Source of the DNA: Streptomyces sp. Ru72
GTDB lineage: Bacteria; Actinomycetota; Actinomycetes; Streptomycetales; Streptomycetaceae
Direction of reading: 5' to 3'
Assembly (NCBI RefSeq): GCF_002920635.1
Contig: NZ_PQSR01000004.1
Location: 104,277 to 168,276 of the forward strand
DNA: 64,000 nt
The translations under genes and the position numbers were made by a program. The notes under the pieces are model-generated. The model searched no databases and had not been told where the DNA came from. It was given only the letters and a program-made list of their open reading frames with translations. Below, piece after piece: positions 1-7,769 of the stretch (positions within the stretch are counted from its first letter, which is position 1; every line of letters starts with the position of its first letter).

Positions 1-208
1 CGTACTCCTCGGCCCAGACGACCTGTTGGGCGAGGGTGGCGCGGCGGTTGCCGTAGCCGTCCTCGGGCCAGGACAGGCCGATCCAGCCGGCTCGGCCGAG
101 GGTGCGTTCCCAGGACCGGCGGGTGCGGGCGGTGCCGAGGTGGGCTTCCAGCCAGGTGCGGGCCTGCTCACGGAACACCTCGTCTTGCGGGTCGGGCTCG
201 AAGTCCAT
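1..208 (-). CDS. acyl-CoA dehydrogenase, N-terminal part (runs off left edge)
   Basis: The minus strand opens with ATG at 208 after a GAGGCGG ribosome-binding site. It reads MDFEPDPQDEVFREQARTWL and continues through a WIGLSWPEDGYG stretch to the window edge. This is the alpha-helical N-terminal domain of a flavin acyl-CoA dehydrogenase, which oxidises acyl-CoA thioesters to enoyl-CoA. Only about 69 residues are visible, so neither the active-site glutamate nor the integrity of the gene can be judged. It lies downstream of the frameshifted dehydrogenase at 470-1370 on the same strand, with a 260-base repeat-containing gap between. It probably belongs to the same decayed cluster. Family assignment is firm; the substrate is unknown. 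Confidence 0.8.
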   Translation of the reverse strand, partial: MDFEPDPQDEVFREQARTWLEAHLGTARTRRSWERTLGRAGWIGLSWPEDGYGNRRATLAQQVVWAEEY

Positions 209-284
209 GGATTCCGCCTCGTGTTGTCTGCCGGCGCTCTGAGGTGCGGGCCGGAGGGTTCCTCACCCCCGCCGCCCCTGCCCG

Positions 285-410
285 TCCCGTCCCTGGGCTG
301 CGCCCCGGACCCCCGCTTCGGCCTGACGGCCTCGTCCTCGAACTCCCCCGCCACCAGGGGCGCGAGGAACTGCACGACCAGCCACAACGAACCCGTGGCC
401 GTCGACACAC
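285..410. repeat. two adjoining dispersed intergenic repeats
   Basis: Positions 285-345 carry a G/C-rich element containing CTTCGGCCTGACGGCC followed by TCGTCCTCGAACTCCCCC. Close copies occur at about 63256-63320 and, inverted, at 47165-47220. Positions 354-400 carry a second element (AGGGGCGCGAGGAACTGC, then CGACCAGCCAC) that recurs at about 13670-13715. Both resemble repeats that are common between Streptomyces genes, as I recall. No reading frame in the 209-469 gap looks like a gene. Confidence 0.55.
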
Positions 411-469
411 CCGCAGCCCCGAGCTCTACCGCGCACCGCGCAAGCCCGGCGCGAGCGGCACCGCCGGGA

Positions 470-1370
470 TCAGCGGCCGCTGCGTGCCGCCCTCTCCATC
501 GCCGCCACCTGTTCCAGCAGCGGCATCGGGTCCGCGCCCACCGTCGCGGGCAGGAGGTCCGCGATCCTCTCCGGGGTCCACGCGCCCTCCGCGTACGCCG
601 ACCTCAGTTCCCTCGGCTGCGCCCAGACCGCCAGTTTCGGGCCCGCGATCGTGTACACCTGGCCCGTGATGCCCTCGTCCTTCGCGCGGTCGGACAGGAG
701 GTAGACCACCAGCGCCGCCACGTCCTCGGGGTCGCCGATCTCCTTCAGTTCCATGGGGACGTTCGCCGACAGACGGGTCCGGGCCACGGGGGCCACCGCG
801 TTCGCCGTCACCCCGTACTTGTGCAGGCCCAAGGCCGCGCTGCATACCAGCGAGATGATGCCGCCCTTCGCCGCGCTGTAGTTGGCCTGGGACACCGAGC
901 CCTGGTGGTTGCCGCTCGTGAAACCGATCAGCGTGCCCGAGCGCTGCTTCCGCATCACCGCGGCCGCCGCCCGGAAGACCGTGAACGTGCCCTTGAGGTG
1001 CGTGGCGAGCACCGGGTCCCACTCCTGCTCGGTCATGTTGGACAGCATCCGTTCGCGCAGGATGCCCGCCACGCAGACCACCCCGTCCAGGCGGCCGTAC
1101 GCCGAGAGCGCCCGGTCCACCACCCGCTGCCCGCCCGCCATGGTCGAGATGTCGTCGGCGACCGCGACGGCCTCTCCGCCCGCCGCCTCGATCTCCTTGG
1201 CCACGGCGTCGGCGACCTCGCTCGTGGGCGAGGCGCCGTCCACCGAGACCCCGTAGTCGTTGACGACGACCCGCGCCCCCCTCCGCCGCCAAGGCCGGCG
1301 CCACCGCCCGTCCGATGCCCCGGCCCCCGCCCGTCACCGCGACCACCTTGCCCGCCAGGAAGTTCGCCAT
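470..1370 (-). pseudogene. short-chain dehydrogenase/reductase, broken by a one-base frameshift
   Basis: ATG at 1370 begins MANFLAGKVVAVTGGGRGIG, the classical SDR cofactor-binding loop (G-x3-G-x-G). After about 30 residues the frame is lost at a run of six C on the plus strand (1276-1281; six G in the gene). Removing one base restores ARVVVNDYGVSVDG and joins the N-terminus to a clean downstream frame with the catalytic motif NYSAAKGG (Tyr-x3-Lys) and its upstream Ser region. The repaired protein would be about 299 residues, normal for SDRs. SDRs reduce or oxidise alcohols and ketones with NAD(P); here it would handle a beta-oxidation-type intermediate (inference from neighbours). A palindromic operator lies at 1400-1414. 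A sequencing error is possible, but neighbouring genes carry other lesions. Confidence 0.8.
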
Positions 1371-1399
1371 GCTCAGCCCCCCTTCCCCTTCCGGAGTTT

Positions 1400-1414
1400 C
1401 TGACGGTTCGTTAG
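1400..1414. promoter_or_regulatory. TetR-type operator ahead of the SDR gene
   Basis: CTGACGGTTCGTTAG is an inverted repeat of CTGACG/CGTTAG with a 3-base spacer, 30 bases upstream of the SDR start. A weaker copy with the same geometry (TTTACG-n3-CGTCAG) follows at 1434-1448. The same motif occurs twice at 4054-4095 between the amidohydrolase and CoA-ligase genes, which suggests one regulator for the whole cluster. The regulator gene is not in the window. Confidence 0.55.
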
Positions 1415-1451
1415 ATTTTCTCGCCAGTCGGATTTTACGGGTCGTCAGATA

Positions 1452-1736
1452 CTGCGGCGGACCCCGGAGTGGTTCCACGCGCGCGATGTCGCGGCCGTCG
1501 CGAACGACACGCTCACCTTCGAGGTCTTTCCCCCCCCCGAGATCGAGGACCTGTGGCTGCCCGTGCACGCCCTCCACCTGGTGGAGATGGGGATGCCGCA
1601 GGGACAGAACTGGAGCCTCGAGGAGTTGTCCACAGCCTGTGGAGAAGAGGGGCGCTACGCCTTCCTGCTGTCCGCGACACCCGAACCGTTCGTCGGCGGC
1701 ACCGGAAGCCCGGTGGCACCGGTGGCCGTCCTTTGA
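1452..1736 (+). pseudogene. cyclase-family protein, C-terminal remnant
   Basis: From 1452 an open frame reads LRRTPEWFHARDVAAVANDT and continues through a P-rich EIEDLWLPVHALHLVEMGMPQ segment and an LEELSTACGEEGRYAFLL segment to TGA at 1734-1736. This is the C-terminal third (about 95 residues) of the metal-dependent cyclase/arylformamidase-like family (Pfam Cyclase). No start codon or ribosome-binding site precedes it; an in-frame TGA at 1401-1403 closes the frame. The 5' part is missing, so the gene is dead. A long hairpin directly after the stop still looks like a functional terminator. The remnant abuts the operator region of the divergent SDR gene, suggesting a deletion that removed the cyclase promoter and 5' end. 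Confidence 0.7.
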
Positions 1737-1739
1737 GCC

Positions 1740-1786
1740 GGAGGTGCCGCACCGGCCGACGCGCCGCCGGCCGGTTCGGCACCTCC
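1740..1786 (+). terminator. hairpin terminator after the cyclase remnant
   Basis: GGAGGTGCCG (1740-1749) pairs with CGGCACCTCC (1777-1786), and ACCGGCCG (1751-1758) with CGGCCGGT (1768-1775). The result is an 18-bp stem with one mismatch and a 9-base loop, starting 4 bases after the stop codon. No long T tract follows, as is usual in streptomycetes. The rest of the gap up to 2138 shows no convincing gene. Confidence 0.6.
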
Positions 1787-2138
1787 GCCCGCCCCCGGAC
1801 GGTCCCCCGGGCCGCACGACTCCGCAGGAGCCGGCGCCGAAGACGATCCGCACTCGTCGAGGGCTCCCGTCACCCGAGTCCTCGGCGTCCCCTCACGACG
1901 GATCGCCGAACACCAGCGTGATCAAACAGACACAGGGCGTCAACAGGACCTCGGCGATTCCTCACGTATGCCGTTCTTGTGACCGCGCGCACGGAAGCAG
2001 ACACCGGCGCACTCGCCCACGATCCACTCCAGGCAGCCACGCCCGTACGACCGTCGAGCCGCCCGTGCCCAGGCGCATGCACCGGCGCCCCGGGCGGACG
2101 CCCGGCCCGGTCCGCTCAGACCTCGCCGCAGGGTCCCG

Positions 2139-2648
2139 TCACACCACGCCGTACGCGAACCGAGGCGTCGCCTCCACCCCGCAGGCCGTCGCCTCCGCGC
2201 CGCACGCCGTCGCCCCGTCCCCGGCCGGCGCGGAACAGCGGTCCACCTCGCACCAGATGCGCTTGCCCGCACCCTCGGCGTCCCAGCCCCAGCGGTCGGC
2301 GAGCCCGTCGACCAGCTCCAGGCCACGGCCCCCGGTCTCCTCGCCCCGCGCGTGGCGGGGCTGCGGTGGGCGGGCGCTGCGGTCGGCGACCTCCAGCCGG
2401 ACGGTCCCCGCGGCAGCATCGGAGGGGCCGTCGCAGGCGCCGGTCAGCAGCAGGCGCAGCACGGCGGGACAGCCGGTGTGCACCACGGCGTTGGTGACCA
2501 GTTCCGAGACGAGCAGGATCAGCGTCTCGGCCAGCGGTTCGTCCGCCGCTATGCCCGACCCGGTAAGACGCGAGCGCGCCCACCGCCGGGCCCGACCCAC
2601 TTCCGCGGGGTCGGGCCGGATCTCCAGCTGCACTTGAAGCACCTGCAC
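2139..2648 (-). CDS. ATP-binding protein, RsbW-like anti-sigma/serine kinase family
   Basis: This 169-residue protein carries a HATPase_c_2 fold. The N box reads ETLILLVSELVTNAVVHTG (E, N and H positions kept). The G1-like stretch VRLEVADRSARPP follows, and then the G2 loop GGRGLELVDGLADRWGW. Such proteins in Streptomyces bind ATP and act as anti-sigma factors or partner-switching kinases. The GTG at 2648 is chosen as the first start in frame, but no clear ribosome-binding site precedes it. A short 23-codon frame starting at ATG 2724 ends just upstream and could couple translation. A perfect palindrome at 2737-2751 lies in its leader. The flanking catabolic genes are broken while this one is intact, so its function is probably unrelated to theirs. 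Partner unknown. Confidence 0.85.
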   Translation of the reverse strand: MQVLQVQLEIRPDPAEVGRARRWARSRLTGSGIAADEPLAETLILLVSELVTNAVVHTGCPAVLRLLLTGACDGPSDAAAGTVRLEVADRSARPPQPRHARGEETGGRGLELVDGLADRWGWDAEGAGKRIWCEVDRCSAPAGDGATACGAEATACGVEATPRFAYGVV

Positions 2649-2736
2649 CGCTCACACCATCCGAACCGGCGGACACATCGCCTCGCGCCTCGCAAGGGCC
2701 ACGATCGTGGTCATCGTCTGCATGGCAGGAACCAGG

Positions 2737-2751
2737 ATCACGGACCGTGAT
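2737..2751. promoter_or_regulatory. 15-bp perfect palindrome upstream of the anti-sigma ATPase gene
   Basis: ATCACGGACCGTGAT is a perfect palindrome with one central base, 89 bases upstream of the GTG at 2648. It is a plausible repressor site, but no regulator is identified. The whole 2649-3098 gap is less GC-biased than its surroundings and holds no reading frame that looks coding on codon use. Confidence 0.35.
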
Positions 2752-3098
2752 TCCCTTGCACGACAGCATGGTTGACGTACAGTCACCCCAACAAGCGCTT
2801 CGGGCATATTCCAGCGTGAAGGAGTACGCGTACGCCATACTGTGCGACGCTTGCCACGGTGAGTCGAACAGGCAGGCACGACGAGCCGCCCTGCCCCACG
2901 AACGGCACACATCGCCGGATCCGGCGCCGCCTCAGGGGCCGCACCGTGGTGGATCGGGCTCAGAACCGCTCGCATCCCACACAAGGTACCGGAGCCCTCC
3001 TGCGACTCCACCTCGTGACAAGTCACGCGTAGGACACAACCCGGTATCAACGCTCCGTGATTCCGGATTGCCACAATCCGCGACATCCAGATCCCGCC

Positions 3099-4025
3099 TC
3101 AGGGATAAGCCCTGCTCAGAGCCTCCTGACTCACGCCTGAGAGCAGTTCCCCCGCGAGCTTTTCCTCACTCTCCGCACTCGAACCCATACGCTGGGTCCG
3201 TACCCACGCTCGCTTCAGGTACAGGTGCACCTCCGCCTCCCACGCGAAGCCCATACCGCCATGCACCTGGAGGCAGTCGCGGGCGCAGCGTACGGCCGCC
3301 TCGTCGGCGAGCAGACGGGCCGCGGCGATGTCGAGGGGGTCGGCGGTGACGGCGGCGGCGTACACAGCGGCGCGGCCCGTCTCCACCCGCACCAGGCTCT
3401 CGGCGCACAGGTGTTTGACGGCCTGGAAGGCCCCGATCGGTTGACCGAACTGCTCCCGGGTCCGCGCGTGCAGCACCGCCAGCTCGCAGGTCCGCACGGC
3501 GCCGCCGAGCTGTTCGGCGGCGGTGAGGAGGACGGCGGCGGGATCCGGTGGCGCCCTCGGCGGCCCGGGCGACCCGGTGCAAGGGCGTCAGCGGATCCAC
3601 GGACACCAGTGGCAGGGCACCGCTCGCGTCGCCCCGGACGACGTCCGCCTCCCCCAGCCATTCCACGAGCCCGCCGTACACCGCCGTGACCCTCGTCCGT
3701 CCGCTCGCCGCGCCCGGCACCTCGCCCGCCGCGAGGTGGGTCGCCACCAGCGGGCCGGGCAGCAGCGCCCGGCCGGCCTCCTCGAAGGCGAGGACCGCCT
3801 CCGGCAGGCCCAGTCCGACCCCGCCGTCCGCCTCCGGCAGTCGCAGCGCGAAGAAGCCCTGGTGATCTGGTACTTCCCGCCGACGTACGCCAGTTCGCCG
3901 ATCCCGGCGGTCAGCGGCTGCGGACCCCGGTCCCGGTACTTGGCCGGCAGCCAGGTCCCGAAGAGGTGCGCGGGCTCGATCACGTGGTCGTCGACGCTGA
4001 TGATGCGGGGCAGTTCGCTCGCCAT
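3099..4025 (-). pseudogene. chimera: amidohydrolase N-terminus joined to a truncated, frameshifted acyl-CoA dehydrogenase
   Basis: ATG at 4025, after a GGAGGGG ribosome-binding site, starts an amidohydrolase-2-type protein: MASELPRIISVDDHVIEPAH, then FGTWLPAKYRDRGP and YVGGKYQIT. About 55 residues in, homology ends near 3855-3865. Another frame continues with FFALRLPEADGGVGLGLPEA, typical of an acyl-CoA dehydrogenase from around residue 60 onwards. Near 3550 one extra base shifts the frame again, after which VRTCELAVLHARTREQFGQP leads to the conserved CLQVHGGMGFAWEAEVHLYL and a stop at 3099. The simplest reading is a deletion that removed most of the amidohydrolase, perhaps intervening genes, and the dehydrogenase N-terminus, followed by a point indel. 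No functional product is expected from either gene. Confidence 0.75.
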
Positions 4026-4053
4026 GGTTCCCCTCCGCCGGACCGGCTCTCAG

Positions 4054-4095
4054 CTGATGGCTCGTCAGATAGCATGTCACCTGACGTGTCGTCAA
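4054..4095. promoter_or_regulatory. paired operators in a divergent promoter
   Basis: Two inverted repeats with the 6-3-6 geometry seen at 1400 lie between the divergent starts at 4025 and 4115: CTGATGGCTCGTCAG (4054-4068) and CTGACGTGTCGTCAA (4081-4095), with centres 27 bases apart. Each has one mismatch between its arms. The conserved core CTGACG-n3-CGTCAG is typical of TetR-family sites. Their survival beside broken genes suggests recent decay. Confidence 0.6.
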
Positions 4096-4114
4096 CCAAG
4101 CACAGGGGCCGGCC

Positions 4115-5642
4115 GTGAACGAGACCCCGCACGCCCTGAGTTCCGCCCGCACGCTGTGAGAACTGGTCGAGCGCCGCGCCGGCCTCACCCCCGACCGTCC
4201 GGTCCTGCTCCAGGAGGACCAAGTTCTCACCTTCGGCGAGCTGCGCACCCGCGCCGAGCGCGTGGCGGCCGGTCTGTGCGGCATGGGCGTGCGCCCCGGC
4301 ACGGTGGTCGCCTGGCAGCTGCCCACCCGGATCGAGACCGCCCTGCTGTCCTTCGCGCTGGCCCGCCTGGGCGCCGTCCAGTCCCCGGTGATCCCCTACT
4401 ACCGGGACCGCGAGGTCGGCTTCGCGCTGCGCGAGTCGAAGGCGGAGTTCTTCGCGGTACCCGGCGTCCGGCGCGGGCACGACCACACGGACATGGCCCG
4501 CCGGCTGGACGCGAAGGGCGTCTTCGAGGCGTACGACGACCTGCCGGACGGCGACCCGACGACGCTCCCCGCCCCGCCCGCCGACGGCACCTCGGTCCGC
4601 TGGATCTACTGGACCTCGGGCACCACCTCCGCCCCCAAGGGCGTTCTGCACACCGACCGCTCCCTGATCGCGGGCGGCTCCTGCCTGGCCCACGCCCTGC
4701 GCCTGTCCCCGGACGACGTCGGGTCCATGGCCTTTCCGTACGCTCACATAGCGGGCCCCGACTACACGGTGATGCTCCTGCTGTACGGCTTCCCGGCCGT
4801 GATGTTCGAGCACTTCGCGCTCCCTCAGGCGCTGGCGGAGTACCGGCGGCACGGGGTGACGGTGGCGGGCGGCTCGACGGCGTTCTACTCGATGTTCCTG
4901 GCCGAGCAGCGCAGACAGCCGGGCGAGAAGCTGATCCGCTCGCTCCGGCTCCTCGCGGGCGGCGGCGCCCCCAAGCCGCCCGAGCTGTATCACTCCGTGG
5001 TCCGTGAGATGGGCGTCCAGCTGACCCACGGGTACGGCATGACCGAGGTCCCGTTGATCACCATGGGGGACCCGGGCGACACTCCCGAGAACCTGGCGAC
5101 GACGGAGGGACGGCCGCCCGAGGGGATGCAGATCCGCATCGTCGACGGGGAGGTACGGCTGCGGGGAGAGGCCGTCTGCCGGGGTTATCTGGATCCCGCG
5201 CAGACGGCGGAGGCGTTCGACGAGGACGGCTTCCTGCGCACCGGCGACCTCGGCCACCTGACCGACAGCGGTCATCTGGTGCTGACGGGGCGCCGCAAGG
5301 ACGTCATCATCCGCAAGGGCGAGAACATCTCCGTCAGGGAAATCGAGGACCTGCTCCACACGCACCCCGCGGTGCAGGACGTGGCGGTGATCGGGCTGCC
5401 GGACGAGGTGCGCGGGGAGCGGGTGTGCGTCGTGGTCGAACAACCGCCGGGCGCCGAGGAGCTGACGCTCCCCGCGGTCACCTCGTATCTGCTGGCGGCG
5501 GGGCTGTCCGTGCACAAGCTGCCGGAGCAGCTGGAGGTGGTGGAGGCCCTTCCGCGGGGGGACCCTGCGGAAGGTGCTCAAGTACCAGCCGCGGGAGCGC
5601 TATTCGGGCCCTGGGACTTCGGGGACTACTCCGGGACCGTGA
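4115..5642 (+). pseudogene. AMP-dependent acyl-CoA synthetase with a nonsense codon and a 3' frameshift
   Basis: GTG at 4115 begins VNETPHALSSARTL, then meets an in-frame TGA at 4157-4159 where related ligases have Trp (TL-W-ELVERR). After it the frame is open and clearly an adenylating enzyme: the P-loop-like YWTSGTTSAPKGVLHT, the HGYGMTE motif, the GDLG hinge and the acyl-CoA-ligase GRRKDVIIRKGENIS. Near the end a run of six G (5556-5561) shifts the frame. With one G fewer the protein regains LRKVLKYQPRERYSGP, including the C-terminal catalytic Lys region, and would stop at 5642. Such enzymes activate carboxylic acids to CoA esters. The gene shares the paired operator at 4054-4095. Restart at GTG 4262 would lose the N-terminal subdomain. 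The repaired end overlaps the EF-hand gene by 17 bases. Confidence 0.8.
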
Positions 5643-6138
5643 AGTAGCGGGCGAACGCGGACACGATCTCGCTCTCGCCGACCTTGCCGTCTCCGTCCGC
5701 GTCGAGTGCCGCCGCCGCCGACCGGGCCACGTCCTCAGGCGCGCCGAGGGCCTTCAGGGCGCGGGCGGTCTCCGCGAGGGTGGCGGCACCGTCGCGGTCG
5801 CCGTCCGCCACGGCGAGCGCCGCGTGGAGGAACGGGCGGGCGATCTCCGCGAACCGCTCGGGGTTGTCCCGCAGCCGCTTCACCGCGCCGCCCACGAACT
5901 CCTCGCGGGTGATGCGCTGGTCGCCGTCCCGGTCCGCTATCCCGGCCATGCCCTGCCAGAACGCCTCAGCCCCGGCGTACAGGGCCTGCCCCTGCTCGGA
6001 CCTGGCCGCGGTGCCGAACTCGGTGAGGACCGCCTTGGCCGCCGCGCTGAAGTCCGCGCGGTCGATGTAGCCGTTGCCGTCCTGGTCGAAACCGGCGAAC
6101 CGGGCGGCGATCCTGCGCTCGTACTCGGTGCTGACCAT
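5626..6138 (-). CDS. EF-hand calcium-binding protein
   Basis: 170 residues with four canonical 12-residue EF-hand loops, each starting with Asp and ending with an acidic residue: 18-29 (DQDGNGYIDRAD), 69-80 (DRDGDQRITREE), 112-123 and 146-157 (DADGDGKVGESE). There is no signal peptide or membrane segment, so it should bind calcium in the cytoplasm. Calmodulin-like four-EF-hand proteins of this size are known in streptomycetes and related to calerythrin. They have been linked to calcium buffering during aerial growth, but the role here is not shown by sequence. It converges with the broken CoA ligase. The ATG at 6138 is the only good start. Confidence 0.9.
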   Translation of the reverse strand: MVSTEYERRIAARFAGFDQDGNGYIDRADFSAAAKAVLTEFGTAARSEQGQALYAGAEAFWQGMAGIADRDGDQRITREEFVGGAVKRLRDNPERFAEIARPFLHAALAVADGDRDGAATLAETARALKALGAPEDVARSAAAALDADGDGKVGESEIVSAFARYFTVPE

Positions 6139-6356
6139 GGTGTTTCGGGCCGCCTTACGTCACATCGGGGGTGTTTCTCGCAGGGAGCGTACGACGTGGG
6201 GAGCTTGCGGGGAGCCGGAAAACGGCGGTTGTACCAAGACCGCGGGAATTCCGGGACAACAGTGTGGCTCTCCTGCGATGTTCCGTTGACCGTGGTGTGC
6301 CGGCGCTCACACCGACGGGTGCCGTGGGCCTGGTCCGGCGGCGGCGTGGAGTCGGA

Positions 6357-6444
6357 TCCGCGGTCGGGGTGCGGGCGTTCCGCGGTCGGGGTGCGGGCGG
6401 TTCCGCGGTCGGGGTGCGGGCGGATCGCGCGGTCGGCGTGCGGT
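6357..6444. repeat. short tandem repeat, about four 22-24-bp units
   Basis: The unit CCGCGGTCGGGGTGCGGGCG plus 2-4 bases is repeated three times almost perfectly, followed by a degenerate fourth unit (CGCGGTCGGCGTGCGG). It lies in the gap between the EF-hand gene start and the 3' end of the STAS gene. No gene is visible in 6139-6445. Unit number may vary between strains. Confidence 0.75.
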
Positions 6445-6445
6445 G

Positions 6446-6826
6446 TCAGGCCGACAGGGGCCGTGAGGTGTCGTCGGTGGCCGAGCCCACATCCGGGTGC
6501 ACGTCGAAGAGGCGGCGGACGCCGAGGGCCGCGAGGACGCGGTTGACGTGTGTGCCCTCGGGCGCGCCCTGCCCGGGCAGGACGATGCGGAGCCGGCCCC
6601 GGCAGGAGCGGATCAGTCTGCGTGCGGCGACGAGCACACCGACGCCGCTGGAGTCGCAGAACACCACCTGCGAGAGGTCGAGTACGAGGCGGTGGCGGCC
6701 GTCCGCCACCGCGTCGTGCACCCGCTGGCGCAGCACCGGTGATGTCATCAGGTCCAGTTCGCCCGCCACTTGCAGCACGGTCCACTCGCCGTGCTCTTCG
6801 CCGGTCACTGTGAGCGTCACCGCCAT
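6446..6826 (-). CDS. STAS-domain anti-sigma factor antagonist
   Basis: 126 residues forming a single STAS domain: an N-terminal beta strand pair (WTVLQVAGELDLMTSPVLRQ), then LVLDLSQVVFCDSSGVGVLV with the conserved DSSG. Its serine is the usual site phosphorylated by an RsbW-type kinase. In partner-switching systems the unphosphorylated protein sequesters the anti-sigma factor and frees a sigma factor. A candidate kinase partner is the HATPase at 2139-2648, but the two genes are separated by other units, so pairing is only a guess. The 361-base region upstream (6827-7187) holds the promoter of this gene and that of the divergent ECF sigma gene; no other feature was recognised there. Confidence 0.88.
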   Translation of the reverse strand: MAVTLTVTGEEHGEWTVLQVAGELDLMTSPVLRQRVHDAVADGRHRLVLDLSQVVFCDSSGVGVLVAARRLIRSCRGRLRIVLPGQGAPEGTHVNRVLAALGVRRLFDVHPDVGSATDDTSRPLSA

Positions 6827-7187
6827 GCCTCCCGCCTGCCCGCGCCGCCCATGAAACGGAAGCGGTCCCTTCGCTTCCTTTGGAGCGCGGCTGCCCGAAC
6901 GCTCTTCTATGAAACACCGAACTGTCGATCGAAACTGGGTAGTAGATGAGCCAATTCAATCGGTAACGGTCTCGTTCGTTCAGGCCTGATCCGCAGTCGG
7001 CCGGGTAGGCGCCCGAGTCCGGCACGGTCCCGCGCGGGACCGCCTCTACCATCCGCGGCTCGCCGAGGGGCGCACATTGCCACAAAGGGGCGTGCGTTGT
7101 CCGATGTGCCGACTACATTCGAAGGCGTGGGGGGCGCACGCTGAACCGGAACAGGGCGCAGGGCACGTCCGGGGACGAGGGGGCCGC

Positions 7188-7769
7188 ATGGCGAAGAAGG
7201 ACGCACCGCCCCGGTGGGACCGCAGGATGCAGCAGCGGCTCGCCCGGGGTGAGGCCGCCGCGCTCGGAGAGTGCTACGACCGGTTCGCCTCCCTGGTGCA
7301 CGGCCTCGCCCACCGGGTGCTCGGGGACGAGGCGGAGGCGGACGCCGTCACACGCGAGGTGTTCGTCCACGTCTGGGAGAACCCCGAGTCCTACGACCCC
7401 AGGCAGGAGCCGCTGCGGACCTGGGTCGCCGCACTGACCCACCGGCTCGCCGTCCGGCGGCTGCGCGCCACCGAGACCGCCGCACTGGCACGGGACGGCC
7501 GGGGCACTGCGGAGGACCTGGAGCGCAGGGTGCGCCAGGCCTCGGTGGCGGCCCGCGCGGACTACATCGTCACCTCGATGCCGGTGCCGCTGCGCGCCGC
7601 CCTGGAACGGGCCTACTTCCAGCGCCGGGACTACCGCCAGACCGCCACCGACCTCGGCATCACGGAGGACGAGGCCCGCCGCCGGCTCCGCCTCGGCCTC
7701 CAGCTCCTCGCCACCGCCCACGAGACGCGGCCCTCGGGCACGCCGCCGGAAACGGGGGGTGTGTGGTGA
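7188..7769 (+). CDS. ECF-type RNA polymerase sigma factor
   Basis: 193 residues. Region 2 spans about 25-95 (CYDRFASLVHGLAHRVLGDE, then VFVHVWENPESYDP and LRTWVAALTHRLAVRRLR). Region 4 is about 125-175, with an HTH segment (RDYRQTATDLGITEDEARRR). ATG at 7188 follows a GAGGGGG stretch and was chosen over an upstream in-frame start at 7077 that lies in the likely leader. The stop overlaps the next gene by four bases (GTGA), so the two are translationally coupled, the usual arrangement for an ECF sigma factor and its regulator. The promoter target is unknown. Confidence 0.88.
   Translation: MAKKDAPPRWDRRMQQRLARGEAAALGECYDRFASLVHGLAHRVLGDEAEADAVTREVFVHVWENPESYDPRQEPLRTWVAALTHRLAVRRLRATETAALARDGRGTAEDLERRVRQASVAARADYIVTSMPVPLRAALERAYFQRRDYRQTATDLGITEDEARRRLRLGLQLLATAHETRPSGTPPETGGVW

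Noticed and set aside
26..1414. Long plus-strand frame opposite the SDR gene
   Set aside because: It is antisense to an SDR with clear family motifs and has no domain of its own; a GC-bias shadow.
2652..3349. Frames on both strands in the gap above the anti-sigma ATPase
   Set aside because: Mixed third-position composition, no ribosome-binding site and no recognisable domain; treated as non-coding.
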